In this document: positions 9,517 to 18,250 of the stretch, piece by piece
Layout: each line of letters begins with the position of its first letter
How positions within the stretch are numbered: the first letter of the stretch is position 1
From: Candidatus Zixiibacteriota bacterium
Lineage (GTDB): Bacteria > Zixibacteria > MSB-5A5 > UBA10806
Direction of reading: 5' to 3'
DNA: 37,353 bases
NCBI GenBank assembly: GCA_020348065.1
Contig: CP070742.1
Location: 2,060,737-2,098,089, forward strand
Notes under the pieces: model-generated
Databases searched by the model: none
What the model was told of the DNA's origin: nothing
The model's input: only the letters and a program-made list of their open reading frames with translations
Program-made: the position numbers and the translations under genes

Positions 9517-10275
9517 ATGAGCGCTATCAGTAAAACAATCACAGTCTTAATGCTGTTGACGCTGTTTGTCGGGACTGCCGGTTCGCAGACGATACGGCAA
9601 AAGATGCTGGCCGGCCTGGAGCAAATGGGCGGCGATGATGATTTCGATTTTTATGATTTTCCCGAATCGATGGATAAGGAGGAGGGCGCGAAATCCAGAT
9701 GGAAAGCGCTGGGGCTGTCGATTGTCCTTCCCGGAGCGGGTCAATATTATACCGAATCCAGGGGTAAAATGATATTTTTCGGAGGCGCCGAAGCCTTGAT
9801 ATGGTCGAATTTCGTCGGCTTCCGGCTTTACGGGAAATGGAAAAAAGAGGATTACATCGGCTGGGCGGCCACCCACGCCGGCGTCGATGTTAACGGGAAA
9901 CCCGATTCCTATTTTGAGACATTGACCTATTACGACAATATCGATATATATAATCAACTGGAGCTCTTGTATGAAAGATCCGAGGCCGAACTCTACCCCG
10001 ATACGCCGGAGTTTTACTGGAATTGGGATTCTGACGAAAGCAGAGTCCATTTTAGAAAACTGAGAAATGACAGCAAAACCGCCTACAGAAGGTCCCTCCT
10101 GTTCCTCGGGGCCGCCCTGGTCAACAGGGTGCTTTCCGGTATAGACGCTTTTCGTTCGGCAGGTTCTTACAACCGTCGAAAGGAGTTCAGCGATAATGGT
10201 TGGAGATTGTATTACTCGGCCGCCGGATCTATCGCCGAAAGCAAAATTGAGATCGGCATTTCGCGCCAGTTCTAA
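9517..10275 (+). CDS. DUF5683-like envelope protein, second of the tandem pair
   Basis: It starts 2 nt after the upstream stop, so the two genes are co-transcribed. The protein (252 aa) has a signal peptide ending near GTAGSQ. An acidic Asp-rich linker (about 38-52) is followed by the paired motif LSIVLPGAGQYYTESRGK near residues 67-85, which matches the preceding protein in position and pattern. A late hydrophobic segment (LLFLGAALVNRVLSGIDAF, near 190-210) also has a counterpart in the neighbour (SIANHIISAFDAAIA). The pair therefore arose by duplication and has diverged strongly. No enzymatic motif is visible. Confidence 0.65.
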   Translation: MSAISKTITVLMLLTLFVGTAGSQTIRQKMLAGLEQMGGDDDFDFYDFPESMDKEEGAKSRWKALGLSIVLPGAGQYYTESRGKMIFFGGAEALIWSNFVGFRLYGKWKKEDYIGWAATHAGVDVNGKPDSYFETLTYYDNIDIYNQLELLYERSEAELYPDTPEFYWNWDSDESRVHFRKLRNDSKTAYRRSLLFLGAALVNRVLSGIDAFRSAGSYNRRKEFSDNGWRLYYSAAGSIAESKIEIGISRQF

Positions 10276-11218
10276 TTTTATCAGACCATTATTGATTTTA
10301 CTAACGGCATGCGCCGGAACCGACCAGGTTAATCGAAAATACGTAGACAATATTGCTGCTGAGAAGATCATAAATGTTCGTTTTGTCCAATCCGTCGGTC
10401 CGTCCTCCGACGTTAGAATAAAACTGATGGAACCCTCTGATATCGCCGTAAATCAACTGGGTGAAATATACGTGTCGGACGGCGAATTAAATATGATTCT
10501 TAAACTATCCGACAGGCTGGAGATGCTTTCATACGAGGGCGGTATGGGAAGCGGTCTCGGGGATTTTAACAGACCGTCCGGAATGGCCTGCGACGCGGCC
10601 CTGAACCTGTATGTCGCCGATCCGGGAAACAGGCGGATTCAGATACTCGATAGAAATCTTCATCAGGCTCCAGCTAAAACCGAATATTTCGAAAAAGACG
10701 GATCGACACGCAAGTTCAATCTTCCGGAAGACGTGGCCATAGACTTTGAGGGTAACGTTTGGGTGGCTGACGATGACAGGGTTTTAAAGATCAATCCCTT
10801 CAATGAAATTGTACTCGAGCTGTCTTACTCCTCGCCGGCGGGGTTGAATATCGGCAAGGCCGTATCAATTGCGGCTACGGGAACCGGAATTATCGCCATC
10901 GGGGATTCGGGGAATAAAAAACTGTTCGTCATTTCCTCCTACGGCAATTTGATATCCGAATTTCAGATCGGTTTAATTTCGTCGATTGCGTGGGAAGGAA
11001 AAGATATAATCTGGGCTTCAAGCCTCGTGAACGAAACGGTTTCTGCGTATGATATATACGGGAACCGTCTGTTTGTGTTTGCGGATAAGAACCCCGGCGC
11101 TAAACCAGCATCCATCACTATTGATAAACAGGGGAATCTGCTTGTTGCGGATAGAGGGCTCGGAAAGATCTCGCGCTATGAAATAATCAGAAGTAAAGCA
11201 GATCCATCCGAAAGATAG
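10196..11218 (+). CDS. NHL-repeat beta-propeller lipoprotein
   Basis: A lipobox L-T-A-C is preceded by the hydrophobic stretch FIRPLLILL, so the mature protein is probably lipid-anchored. Propeller blades follow: PSDIAVNQLGEIYVSDG, PSGMACDAALNLYVADPGNRRIQIL and PEDVAIDFEGNVWVADD, then two or three weaker ones, the last reading ITIDKQGNLLVADRG. Start choice is open. The ATG at 10196 has AGGAG at 10181-10185 with a 10-nt spacer but adds a non-signal-like leader. A TTG at 10247 would give a textbook 21-residue lipoprotein signal. Either start lies inside the end of the preceding gene. NHL propellers usually act as protein-interaction platforms. Its place between the envelope pair and the large barrel suggests a periplasmic accessory subunit. 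Confidence 0.75.
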   Translation: MVGDCITRPPDLSPKAKLRSAFRASSNFIRPLLILLTACAGTDQVNRKYVDNIAAEKIINVRFVQSVGPSSDVRIKLMEPSDIAVNQLGEIYVSDGELNMILKLSDRLEMLSYEGGMGSGLGDFNRPSGMACDAALNLYVADPGNRRIQILDRNLHQAPAKTEYFEKDGSTRKFNLPEDVAIDFEGNVWVADDDRVLKINPFNEIVLELSYSSPAGLNIGKAVSIAATGTGIIAIGDSGNKKLFVISSYGNLISEFQIGLISSIAWEGKDIIWASSLVNETVSAYDIYGNRLFVFADKNPGAKPASITIDKQGNLLVADRGLGKISRYEIIRSKADPSER

Positions 11219-11219
11219 C

Positions 11220-14200
11220 ATGTCCCGTATAAAAAAATGTCTGAATATATTTATTGTACTCATCCTGGCATCAAACGTGGCGAAGTCCGAATTACCTTCG
11301 GCAAACATTCAAATCGTGGGGAAAGGTACGCGCGGACCTTACCTTCCGGGATATGAAAATATAATATCAAATTCGGTATCCATAATCAGGGACGGCGTTA
11401 TTATCGACCCGGAAACTTATGATGTCGCCTATGTTGAAGGCGTATTTTGGTTTGATGAAATCGTTCCCGTTGACGATACGTTTACCGTAATTTTTAAATA
11501 TCTGCCGGTATCCCTTCAAACTCAGTATTACCTGCATGAGATGAAAACCGGGGCCGTTAAGGAGCGCGGGCGGAAAATCAAACTCGGCGGTTCAACCTCA
11601 GCCAGGGAAAGCGATATAACAATAAGCGGCAGTAAGGGATTTTCAATTGAGACGGGGGAGGGCTCGGATCGGCTGTCCCAGTCTTTAAACCTGAATATAA
11701 AGGGGGAGTTAATACCGGGATTGCGGACATCGGCCCATATTTCCGATAAAAGCGGCAATGGCGGTGCCGTTACCAGAAGACTTAATGAGCTGGATAAAAT
11801 ATATATCGAGGCTGAATCGAGATATTTCAAGGGTATATTCGGGGATTATGATTTCCATGAAACAGGTTTGAGCATGATGAGCTTCCGGAGAAAGCTGACG
11901 GGGTTGAATTTGAAATACGGTAAAAATGGGCGGGAAATCAGAGGGGCCGCCGGTTTTTTCCCGGGCGAATATAGAAGGTTGAATATTCCGGGAACGGATG
12001 GACGTCTGGGTCCTTATTATCTCACCGAAACCAATGGAAGAGAGGGCGTGCCGGTTCTGCCAGGTTCCGAACGAGTATATATTGACGGGGACCTACTGTC
12101 GCGGGGCAGCGAGAAGGATTATACCATAGACTACGAATCGGGAGCGATACAGTTCGCGCCATCCACTGTGATTCGGAACGAATCGAGGATAACCGTAGAA
12201 TATGAAGTCTCCCGCGAGGAATACAGCAGGTCGTTCTTCGCGGCCACCGGAGAATATCAGTCGTTCGGCGGATTAACCCTCTTTTCGAAACTCATTCAGG
12301 AAGGCGACAACGGCGATTCCCCCAAAAGCTTCGATATGACCACAGAAAACCGTAATCTGATCGAAAACGCGGGTTCCGATCCCTTGGAAGCGTCGAAAAG
12401 CGGCGTTACGTTTCGGGGCCCCGGGGAGGGGGATTATAATCCGGCAGTCGATACCCTGGGAAATCAGTATTTCGCTTATGCCGGGCCCGACCTCGGTGAT
12501 TATGATGTAACATTTTCGTTTATCGGTGAGAGCATGGGTTCCTATTTGCCTCTGGGCGGCGGGGTATTCCAATATGTCGGCTCGGGAATGGGAAATTATG
12601 AACCGGTTATTCTGATCCCGATCCCGCAATTAAAACGGTATGGCACAATCGGCTCTTCATGGAAGTCTGAAGATAACAATTTCAGTTTTTACGGGGAGAT
12701 TTCGGGTTCGCTTAACGACCGCAATGCAATATCTCAAATCGATAACATCGAGAAAGGGACGGCCGGAGCGGCCAAAATCGATTATGCTCGGAGCATTTTA
12801 GGCTCGAATGCCTTCGCCGGCTTCGGAATCGTTACCAGAAAAATCGGACACGGTATGATTTTCCCGGGTAGAGTCGATGACGTTGAGAGATATCGGGATT
12901 ACGATCTCGATCCCGAAACGTCTCTGGACGGCGAATGGATCAGCGAGTTAACCTTAAAAGGCGGATTGGATCACGACAGAAACGTATCGCTCTTGCTGGG
13001 AGACTTACGGCGCCCTGAAGAAAAACGCAGAAAACGCCGAAAAGGCGCTTTTGATTGGCGAATAATAGGTCCTTTAAAAGCTATCGGGAAATCCGAAAGA
13101 GTATCGGGCTTAAGAAACTGGGTAAAAAGAGATCTGGAGTTCACCGCCTCACTGAAAAAAATACAGCCCGGGATTGGTGTGGAGTATGAAAAGCGTAACG
13201 GCGAATCGGGATTCAAATATTATGAATACCGCGGAAGGCTGCAGACGACCTTATCATCGGATTTGCAAACCGAAACGGAGCTCAATTACAGGGATGAAAA
13301 AGCCCTGGAAACATCCTGGTTTGATAAATTTCAGTCGGGATACGTAAAGCAGAGCATTGATTTCACAATAGGACAGACGGGTTTATCGGGCGAATTAAAC
13401 GGCTCATATTACAAAAAAATATACAAAGATAACTCCGGCGCCGATTCGGATCAGAAGTCGGGATGGACGCGGCTGAACTATAACGATGCCGGAGAAAGAT
13501 TCGAATTGAAAATTAATGAAAGGTTGAGCGCGTCAAACGAGAGAGTGCAGTCGAGAAATTATATTTTTGTCGGCGAAGGTAACGGCGAATACAGGTTTGA
13601 GGACGGCGAATATATAAGAGATCCGGACGGCGATTATATATTGGTGCTGGAGGAACTCGGTGAGGGCGAAAAAATAACTGAAATTTCCACAGAGTTCTAC
13701 GGCGCAATCCGCCCTTTTATGTTTGCCGATTCAAAAGAAAATATCGAGGCTTCCGCGGGACGGCTGATTATCGAATCGGATCTCGCTTATAATCAAAGGA
13801 AATCCGAAGACCGATTGATATTCTCTGATTTCGTGCCCTGGAAAAAGGACAACCCGGACGATCTTGTTTTCAGAAATGGTAGACTCGATCTGCGCGTTTT
13901 TTATTATCCTCCCTCTTCAAAACAGCGGATAAAATATAATCTCGTTCGCTCATACGAAGATGGACGCAAATATGCCAATGAGACGAGCCGCGACAACATG
14001 TCGTCCGATGAAATTTCATGGGCCTTTCCGGCGGGCAAGAAGATAAACATTATATTGATCGGATCAATATCTAAAAGAGAAAGGCAGATAAACCAGGTAT
14101 CGTTGAATCTAAGTCGTCATAAAGAATCGATTTCAACGGAGTATAGATTTCATGATTCCTGGAATCTGAGATGCGGCGCCGAATATGAGAATGTCAGGCA

Positions 14201-14507
14201 AAGGGAGACCGATATTATTTCGCATATACCGTCGACAAACCTGAGTCTGACCAGGGAGTTGGGGAAGCGGGGACGGATTTCGTCTAACGTTTCGTATTTT
14301 CGAGTGATCGTCAGGCCGGAAGGCTCGTATATACCGTATCAAATCGCCGGTGGAAAACGTGCGGGAGACAACTTTGAAGGCGGCGTTCAGGCCAGAATCG
14401 AGCCGATTAATAATGGAAGGTTTGAGCTTTCTTATAGATTTGAAAAATTCTCCATGAGGTCCGAGAGACAGAATTTCAGACTCCAGTTTACGTTGTTGTT
14501 TCTATGA
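11220..14507 (+). CDS. Large predicted outer-membrane beta-barrel protein with SprA-like YTIDY motif
   Basis: The protein (1095 aa) follows the lipoprotein stop by 1 nt and has a signal peptide of about 23 residues. Most of the chain alternates polar and aromatic or hydrophobic residues, as in transmembrane beta-strands, and it ends in LQFTLLFL, an acceptable barrel terminus. Near residues 282-305, SERVYIDGDLL continues to DYTIDY and then a xxIxF strand. This motif recurs in SprA, the type IX translocon, and in related uncharacterised FCB surface proteins. It is less than half the usual SprA length. A degenerate glycine/tyrosine motif (G-x-G-x-Y) recurs between about 399 and 460 and again near 784-808. 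A SprA-related role is inference; an uncharacterised surface barrel is the safe call. Confidence 0.6.
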   Translation: MSRIKKCLNIFIVLILASNVAKSELPSANIQIVGKGTRGPYLPGYENIISNSVSIIRDGVIIDPETYDVAYVEGVFWFDEIVPVDDTFTVIFKYLPVSLQTQYYLHEMKTGAVKERGRKIKLGGSTSARESDITISGSKGFSIETGEGSDRLSQSLNLNIKGELIPGLRTSAHISDKSGNGGAVTRRLNELDKIYIEAESRYFKGIFGDYDFHETGLSMMSFRRKLTGLNLKYGKNGREIRGAAGFFPGEYRRLNIPGTDGRLGPYYLTETNGREGVPVLPGSERVYIDGDLLSRGSEKDYTIDYESGAIQFAPSTVIRNESRITVEYEVSREEYSRSFFAATGEYQSFGGLTLFSKLIQEGDNGDSPKSFDMTTENRNLIENAGSDPLEASKSGVTFRGPGEGDYNPAVDTLGNQYFAYAGPDLGDYDVTFSFIGESMGSYLPLGGGVFQYVGSGMGNYEPVILIPIPQLKRYGTIGSSWKSEDNNFSFYGEISGSLNDRNAISQIDNIEKGTAGAAKIDYARSILGSNAFAGFGIVTRKIGHGMIFPGRVDDVERYRDYDLDPETSLDGEWISELTLKGGLDHDRNVSLLLGDLRRPEEKRRKRRKGAFDWRIIGPLKAIGKSERVSGLRNWVKRDLEFTASLKKIQPGIGVEYEKRNGESGFKYYEYRGRLQTTLSSDLQTETELNYRDEKALETSWFDKFQSGYVKQSIDFTIGQTGLSGELNGSYYKKIYKDNSGADSDQKSGWTRLNYNDAGERFELKINERLSASNERVQSRNYIFVGEGNGEYRFEDGEYIRDPDGDYILVLEELGEGEKITEISTEFYGAIRPFMFADSKENIEASAGRLIIESDLAYNQRKSEDRLIFSDFVPWKKDNPDDLVFRNGRLDLRVFYYPPSSKQRIKYNLVRSYEDGRKYANETSRDNMSSDEISWAFPAGKKINIILIGSISKRERQINQVSLNLSRHKESISTEYRFHDSWNLRCGAEYENVRQRETDIISHIPSTNLSLTRELGKRGRISSNVSYFRVIVRPEGSYIPYQIAGGKRAGDNFEGGVQARIEPINNGRFELSYRFEKFSMRSERQNFRLQFTLLFL

Positions 14508-16174
14508 GAAAAATAAGCGTAATATTGATCTCAATTCTTATATGGTTTATAGCGAAAGACGCCTTTTGTGATTTAAAATTCCAGGGCAACCTCGCTCTAT
14601 CCGACAGGGAACTCCTGAGGGTCATCGATCCGAATCCCGGCGCTGATAGCATTTCCGATCAGATTAAAAAAATATACCGGAACCTGGGATATTTTGATAT
14701 CGAGGTGGAAAGAGAATATTTGGATCGATCGCAAAACAGGGTTTTCATAATCAGCGAAGGGAAGCAGTCGAAGATATCTGCCATTGATCTGGACATCGTG
14801 CCCGACAGCCTGAAATTAATCCTGGATGGTCTGCTCGATATGTTTGTGGGCCGCGCGGCGTCTCAAAAATCGTTCAGGCAATTTGCCGAGGGATGCGTAA
14901 ATATGCTGGCGGAAAACGGAATGCCGTTCGCACGCGGCGAATGGGCCGAATTCAAGCCGGATGAAAACGACAACATAATTGCGGGCTTTAAAATAATCCC
15001 GGGGCCCCTCTCGATTATATCGGATATTGAATTTAACGGGATTAAGAGAACGAAACCTGAAACGCTGGAGAAAGCGGCGGGATTGGAAAAGGGTAATCAA
15101 TTTTCCCAAAAAGAGGTTTTGCGTTCGGAGAAATTGATAGGAAAACTCCCGTATGTCGAAATATCGTCGCCGTATTATCTGGAGATATCGACGAACGGTG
15201 ATTCCTGCACGGTCGTATATAACATCAGGGAATTCCCGTCGACGAGGATTGAGGGATTTGGCGGTATTATAAACGTAAAGGGTAAAACGGACTTCATCGG
15301 CCGTGTGAATATCGAGTTCGGCGATATATTCGGTACCGGAAGAATGTTCGGCCTGTTCTGGAATAAAAAAGATACACGTTCAAATGAATTGAGCATAAAA
15401 TATGTTGAACCGTTCATTCTTGAAAGCCGGCTCGATCTGGAACTGGAAGCGTATCAGATAGACCGCGATACGTTGTATGTTACAATCGGCGGTAAGGCGT
15501 CTCTCATCCATAATTTCAGCATCGACCTGGCCGGGGCTTTGCGTACGTCAATAGAAAGGACGGTTCCTGAAACAGGATCGAATATCTGCAGGTCCGTCAA
15601 ACGCTCCATCGGGATCGACTTTGATTACAATAAATCCGATTTTCCTCCCAATCCGAAATCGGGATATGAATTCGGAACCGAACTTGAATACAGGTATCGT
15701 TCAAACAGCGCGGTATCGGAAGGGCAAAATCCGCCCTCCAATATTACGTCGGCCGGGTCAGACGGAGCCCTCTATCTTAATCCGGGAAGTAGATTTGTTG
15801 CGGCCGCCTTTTTTAAAGGGTGGGGAATTGTATCGGCAAATGGAAATGTCCCGGCCGATGAATATAGATTTATAGGCGGCGTTAATGATTTACGGGGATA
15901 TACTGAACAGCAGTTTCCGGCGTATCGATACCTGATTTTGAGCGTGGAACCGCGCTGGATTACCGGCACATATTCCAGGGCTTATCTCTTTGGCGATTTT
16001 GGACTTATAAAAGGCTCACAGGAAAAAGGCAACGATTACAAGTTCAGGCCCGGATACGGATTGGGATTGGTTTCCGGAAGCAGAATCGGTCAGGTAAGGG
16101 TTGAAATCGGATGGGGAGACGAGAATTTCCCCGATGGCGCTGTCTTTAATCTCGGTATCGGCGGCAGTTTTTAA
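14504..16174 (+). CDS. Omp85/BamA-family outer-membrane protein (POTRA domains plus surface-antigen barrel)
   Basis: The start overlaps the upstream stop as ATGA, indicating translational coupling with the large barrel gene. The protein (556 aa) has a signal peptide of about 22 residues. Two to three POTRA-like modules occupy about 23-240, the clearest being ISDIEFNGIKRTKPETLEKAAGL. The barrel runs from about 250 to the C-terminal Phe of GIGGSF. The conserved Omp85 lid-lock motif appears as LRGY at 463-466, preceded by RFIGG. The length is shorter than a five-POTRA BamA and closer to TamA-type proteins. Omp85 proteins insert or translocate polypeptides at the outer membrane. The coupling suggests it may serve the barrel encoded just upstream. 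Confidence 0.85.
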   Translation: MRKISVILISILIWFIAKDAFCDLKFQGNLALSDRELLRVIDPNPGADSISDQIKKIYRNLGYFDIEVEREYLDRSQNRVFIISEGKQSKISAIDLDIVPDSLKLILDGLLDMFVGRAASQKSFRQFAEGCVNMLAENGMPFARGEWAEFKPDENDNIIAGFKIIPGPLSIISDIEFNGIKRTKPETLEKAAGLEKGNQFSQKEVLRSEKLIGKLPYVEISSPYYLEISTNGDSCTVVYNIREFPSTRIEGFGGIINVKGKTDFIGRVNIEFGDIFGTGRMFGLFWNKKDTRSNELSIKYVEPFILESRLDLELEAYQIDRDTLYVTIGGKASLIHNFSIDLAGALRTSIERTVPETGSNICRSVKRSIGIDFDYNKSDFPPNPKSGYEFGTELEYRYRSNSAVSEGQNPPSNITSAGSDGALYLNPGSRFVAAAFFKGWGIVSANGNVPADEYRFIGGVNDLRGYTEQQFPAYRYLILSVEPRWITGTYSRAYLFGDFGLIKGSQEKGNDYKFRPGYGLGLVSGSRIGQVRVEIGWGDENFPDGAVFNLGIGGSF

Positions 16175-16261
16175 GGATACGAAATAAGGTATTGTTTTTG
16201 ACAGATAGGTTGAAATACTGAACTTATCGATATTTTAAATTATAATTATAAACCGGACGTC

Positions 16262-16290
16262 TTGACAGATTATAAAATCTTAAATATTTT
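16262..16290 (+). promoter_or_regulatory. Candidate sigma-70-type promoter for the Bat operon
   Basis: TTGACA at 16262-16267, a 17-nt spacer and TATTTT at 16285-16290 lie about 90 nt upstream of moxR. This 204-bp gap is the longest in the window and separates the surface block from the Bat operon. A second TTGACA at 16198 lacks a good -10. Confidence 0.5.
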
Positions 16291-16337
16291 GCAGGGTTTG
16301 AACATGTAGCAGATTGAGCGTACTGGAACAAAAATTA

Positions 16338-16369
16338 CCCGGGGCCTGTATAATTGATGATTAACCGGG
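16338..16369 (+). promoter_or_regulatory. Possible leader hairpin overlapping the moxR ribosome-binding site
   Basis: CCCGG (16338-16342) can pair with CCGGG (16365-16369). The latter contains the first G residues of the GGGAGGAG Shine-Dalgarno ending 4 nt before the moxR ATG. The stem is only 5 bp with a 22-nt loop, so any effect on translation is speculative. Confidence 0.2.
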
Positions 16370-16378
16370 AGGAGTTTT

Positions 16379-17365
16379 ATGGAACAACAAATAGCCGATA
16401 TTCAGGAATTGATTAAGCAGAAATCATCATTTATCGACCGCCTGAGCGCAGAGATATCGAGGGTGATAGTAGGGCAAAAGTATTTGATCGAAAGGCTTTT
16501 AATAGGCCTTCTGGCGGATGGCCATATTCTTATCGAGGGCGTGCCCGGGCTGGCTAAGACCCTGTCGGTCAGGACGTTGTCGGACGCCATCCAGACCGGA
16601 TTCAAACGTATTCAGTTTACCCCGGATCTTCTGCCGGGTGATTTAATTGGCACTCAGATCTATTCCGCGAAGGATAGCCGGTTTACGGTGAGGAAAGGGC
16701 CGATATTTTCCAATCTCATTCTGGCCGACGAGATCAACCGCGCCCCCGCCAAGGTACAATCGGCATTGCTTGAGGCCATGCAGGAACGGCAGGTCACGAT
16801 AGGCGACGAGACCTTCAAACTGCCCGAACCTTTTCTGGTGCTGGCCACGCAGAATCCGATTGAGCAGGAGGGCACCTACCCGTTGCCCGAAGCCCAGGTG
16901 GATCGCTTTATGCTGAAACTTAAAGTCACCTATCCTAGTCCGGAAGAGGAACTGGAGATCCAGGAGAGAATGGCGCCGCAGAGGAACATCGACGTCTCGA
17001 AAATCACAAGCCCCGACGAAATTATTGACGCCCGAAAAGCCATGCATCAAATCTACATAGATGAGAAGGTAAAAAAGTATATCGTGGATATAGTATGCGC
17101 CACCAGGGAACCGCAGAAATACGGAATCGAGCTCGAGGATCTGATCGATTATGGAGCGTCTCCCAGGGCGTCCATTTATCTGAATATCGTTTCCAGGGCT
17201 TACGCATTCCTGAAAGGCCGGGCCTACGTTACCCCTGATGACGTGAAAATCATAGGTCCCGACGTCCTGAGACATAGAATCATCCTCTCCTATGAGGCCG
17301 AAGCCGAGGAAATGACGTCGGATGATATTATCAGAAAAGTATTCAACGGAGTCGAGGTACCGTAA
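16379..17365 (+). CDS. moxR: MoxR-family AAA+ ATPase, first gene of the Bat operon
   Basis: The protein (328 aa) is a normal-length MoxR ATPase. Walker A is GVPGLAKT at 54-61, Walker B is LILADE at 113-118, the sensor-1 Asn is in ATQNP at 156-160, and the conserved EAQVDRF follows at about 171-177. MoxR proteins are chaperone-like ATPases that act with vWA-domain partners, and two such partners are encoded downstream. A strong GGGAGGAG Shine-Dalgarno precedes the ATG. The next gene begins on the base after the stop, so the two are surely co-translated. Confidence 0.95.
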   Translation: MEQQIADIQELIKQKSSFIDRLSAEISRVIVGQKYLIERLLIGLLADGHILIEGVPGLAKTLSVRTLSDAIQTGFKRIQFTPDLLPGDLIGTQIYSAKDSRFTVRKGPIFSNLILADEINRAPAKVQSALLEAMQERQVTIGDETFKLPEPFLVLATQNPIEQEGTYPLPEAQVDRFMLKLKVTYPSPEEELEIQERMAPQRNIDVSKITSPDEIIDARKAMHQIYIDEKVKKYIVDIVCATREPQKYGIELEDLIDYGASPRASIYLNIVSRAYAFLKGRAYVTPDDVKIIGPDVLRHRIILSYEAEAEEMTSDDIIRKVFNGVEVP

Positions 17366-18247
17366 ATGCTACCGAGCGAGATCCTGAAAAAGATCAAGCG
17401 TATAGAAATTAAGACCACCCGGATGGTCAACGAGGTTTTTTCCGGGGAGTATCATTCCATATTCAGGGGAATGGGTATGGAATTCTCGGAGGTCAGGGAA
17501 TACCAGCCGGGCGATGATATCCGCAATATCGATTGGAACGTTACCGCTAGGTACGGTCATCCTTTTCTGAAAGTATACCGGGAAGAACGGGAGCTCAATG
17601 TGATGTTGATAGTCGATCTCTCGGCCTCTCAACGATTCGGAACGGGTGAAAGATTCAAGACCGAGGCCGCCGCGGAGATCACGGCGCTTTTATCGTTGGC
17701 GGCCATAAAAAATAACGACAAAGTCGGCCTCCTGGTTTTTACAGACGAGGTCGAGCTTTATATACCTCCCAAAAAAGGTAAAAACCACGTCCTCCGGCTG
17801 ATCAGGGAAATTCTATATTTCAGGCCGTCGGGCAAAAGAACCGATACGGCTGCGGCTCTGGAATATTTTCTCGGTATAGCCAAGAAAAAAAGCGTGGTAT
17901 TTCTAATCTCGGATTTTATCGATGAAGGTTTTGAGAAACCGATGGGCGTCGCCGCCAGAAAACATGATCTCATAGCCTTAAAACTGGGCGATACCCTGGA
18001 AATGAAGATTCCCAGAACCGGGCTTATAAGATTTCAGGATCTGGAATCCGGCGCCGAGTGCCTGGTTGACACCTCCTCCAAAAGATTTAAAAAACTGTTT
18101 CAGAAAAGAGTAATTGAACGGAACAGGCGTTTCGACAATATGACGACCAGGATGGGTATAGACAAAGTCTACATACCGGCGGGCGGAGATTACTCCACCC
18201 CCCTGATCCGTTTTTTCGAAATGAGAGCGAAAAGGATAAGACGTTAA
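17366..18247 (+). CDS. DUF58-domain protein (vWA-like), Bat operon
   Basis: The protein (293 aa) carries the DUF58 signature GDDIRNIDWNVTARYG near residues 50-65, followed by KVYREERELNVMLIVDLSAS. The latter leads into a vWA-like fold with an incomplete metal site. DUF58 proteins nearly always follow MoxR and are thought to be its partners. There is no signal peptide or transmembrane segment, so it is predicted to be cytoplasmic. It abuts moxR with no gap and is followed 3 nt later by the next Bat gene. Confidence 0.92.
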   Translation: MLPSEILKKIKRIEIKTTRMVNEVFSGEYHSIFRGMGMEFSEVREYQPGDDIRNIDWNVTARYGHPFLKVYREERELNVMLIVDLSASQRFGTGERFKTEAAAEITALLSLAAIKNNDKVGLLVFTDEVELYIPPKKGKNHVLRLIREILYFRPSGKRTDTAAALEYFLGIAKKKSVVFLISDFIDEGFEKPMGVAARKHDLIALKLGDTLEMKIPRTGLIRFQDLESGAECLVDTSSKRFKKLFQKRVIERNRRFDNMTTRMGIDKVYIPAGGDYSTPLIRFFEMRAKRIRR

Positions 18248-18250
18248 AAG

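Noticed and set aside
9547-10371. Long antisense open frame (274 codons) opposite the second DUF5683-like gene
   Set aside because: It has no recognisable motif and lies wholly opposite a gene with a clear signal peptide and paralogue; it is a codon-bias shadow.
16198-16226. Upstream TTGACA as an independent promoter
   Set aside because: No acceptable -10 hexamer lies at 16-18 nt (AACTTA at 17); kept only as part of the repeated motif.
16643-17275. Antisense open frame of 210 codons opposite moxR
   Set aside because: The + strand encodes an unambiguous AAA+ ATPase; the antisense translation shows no domain.
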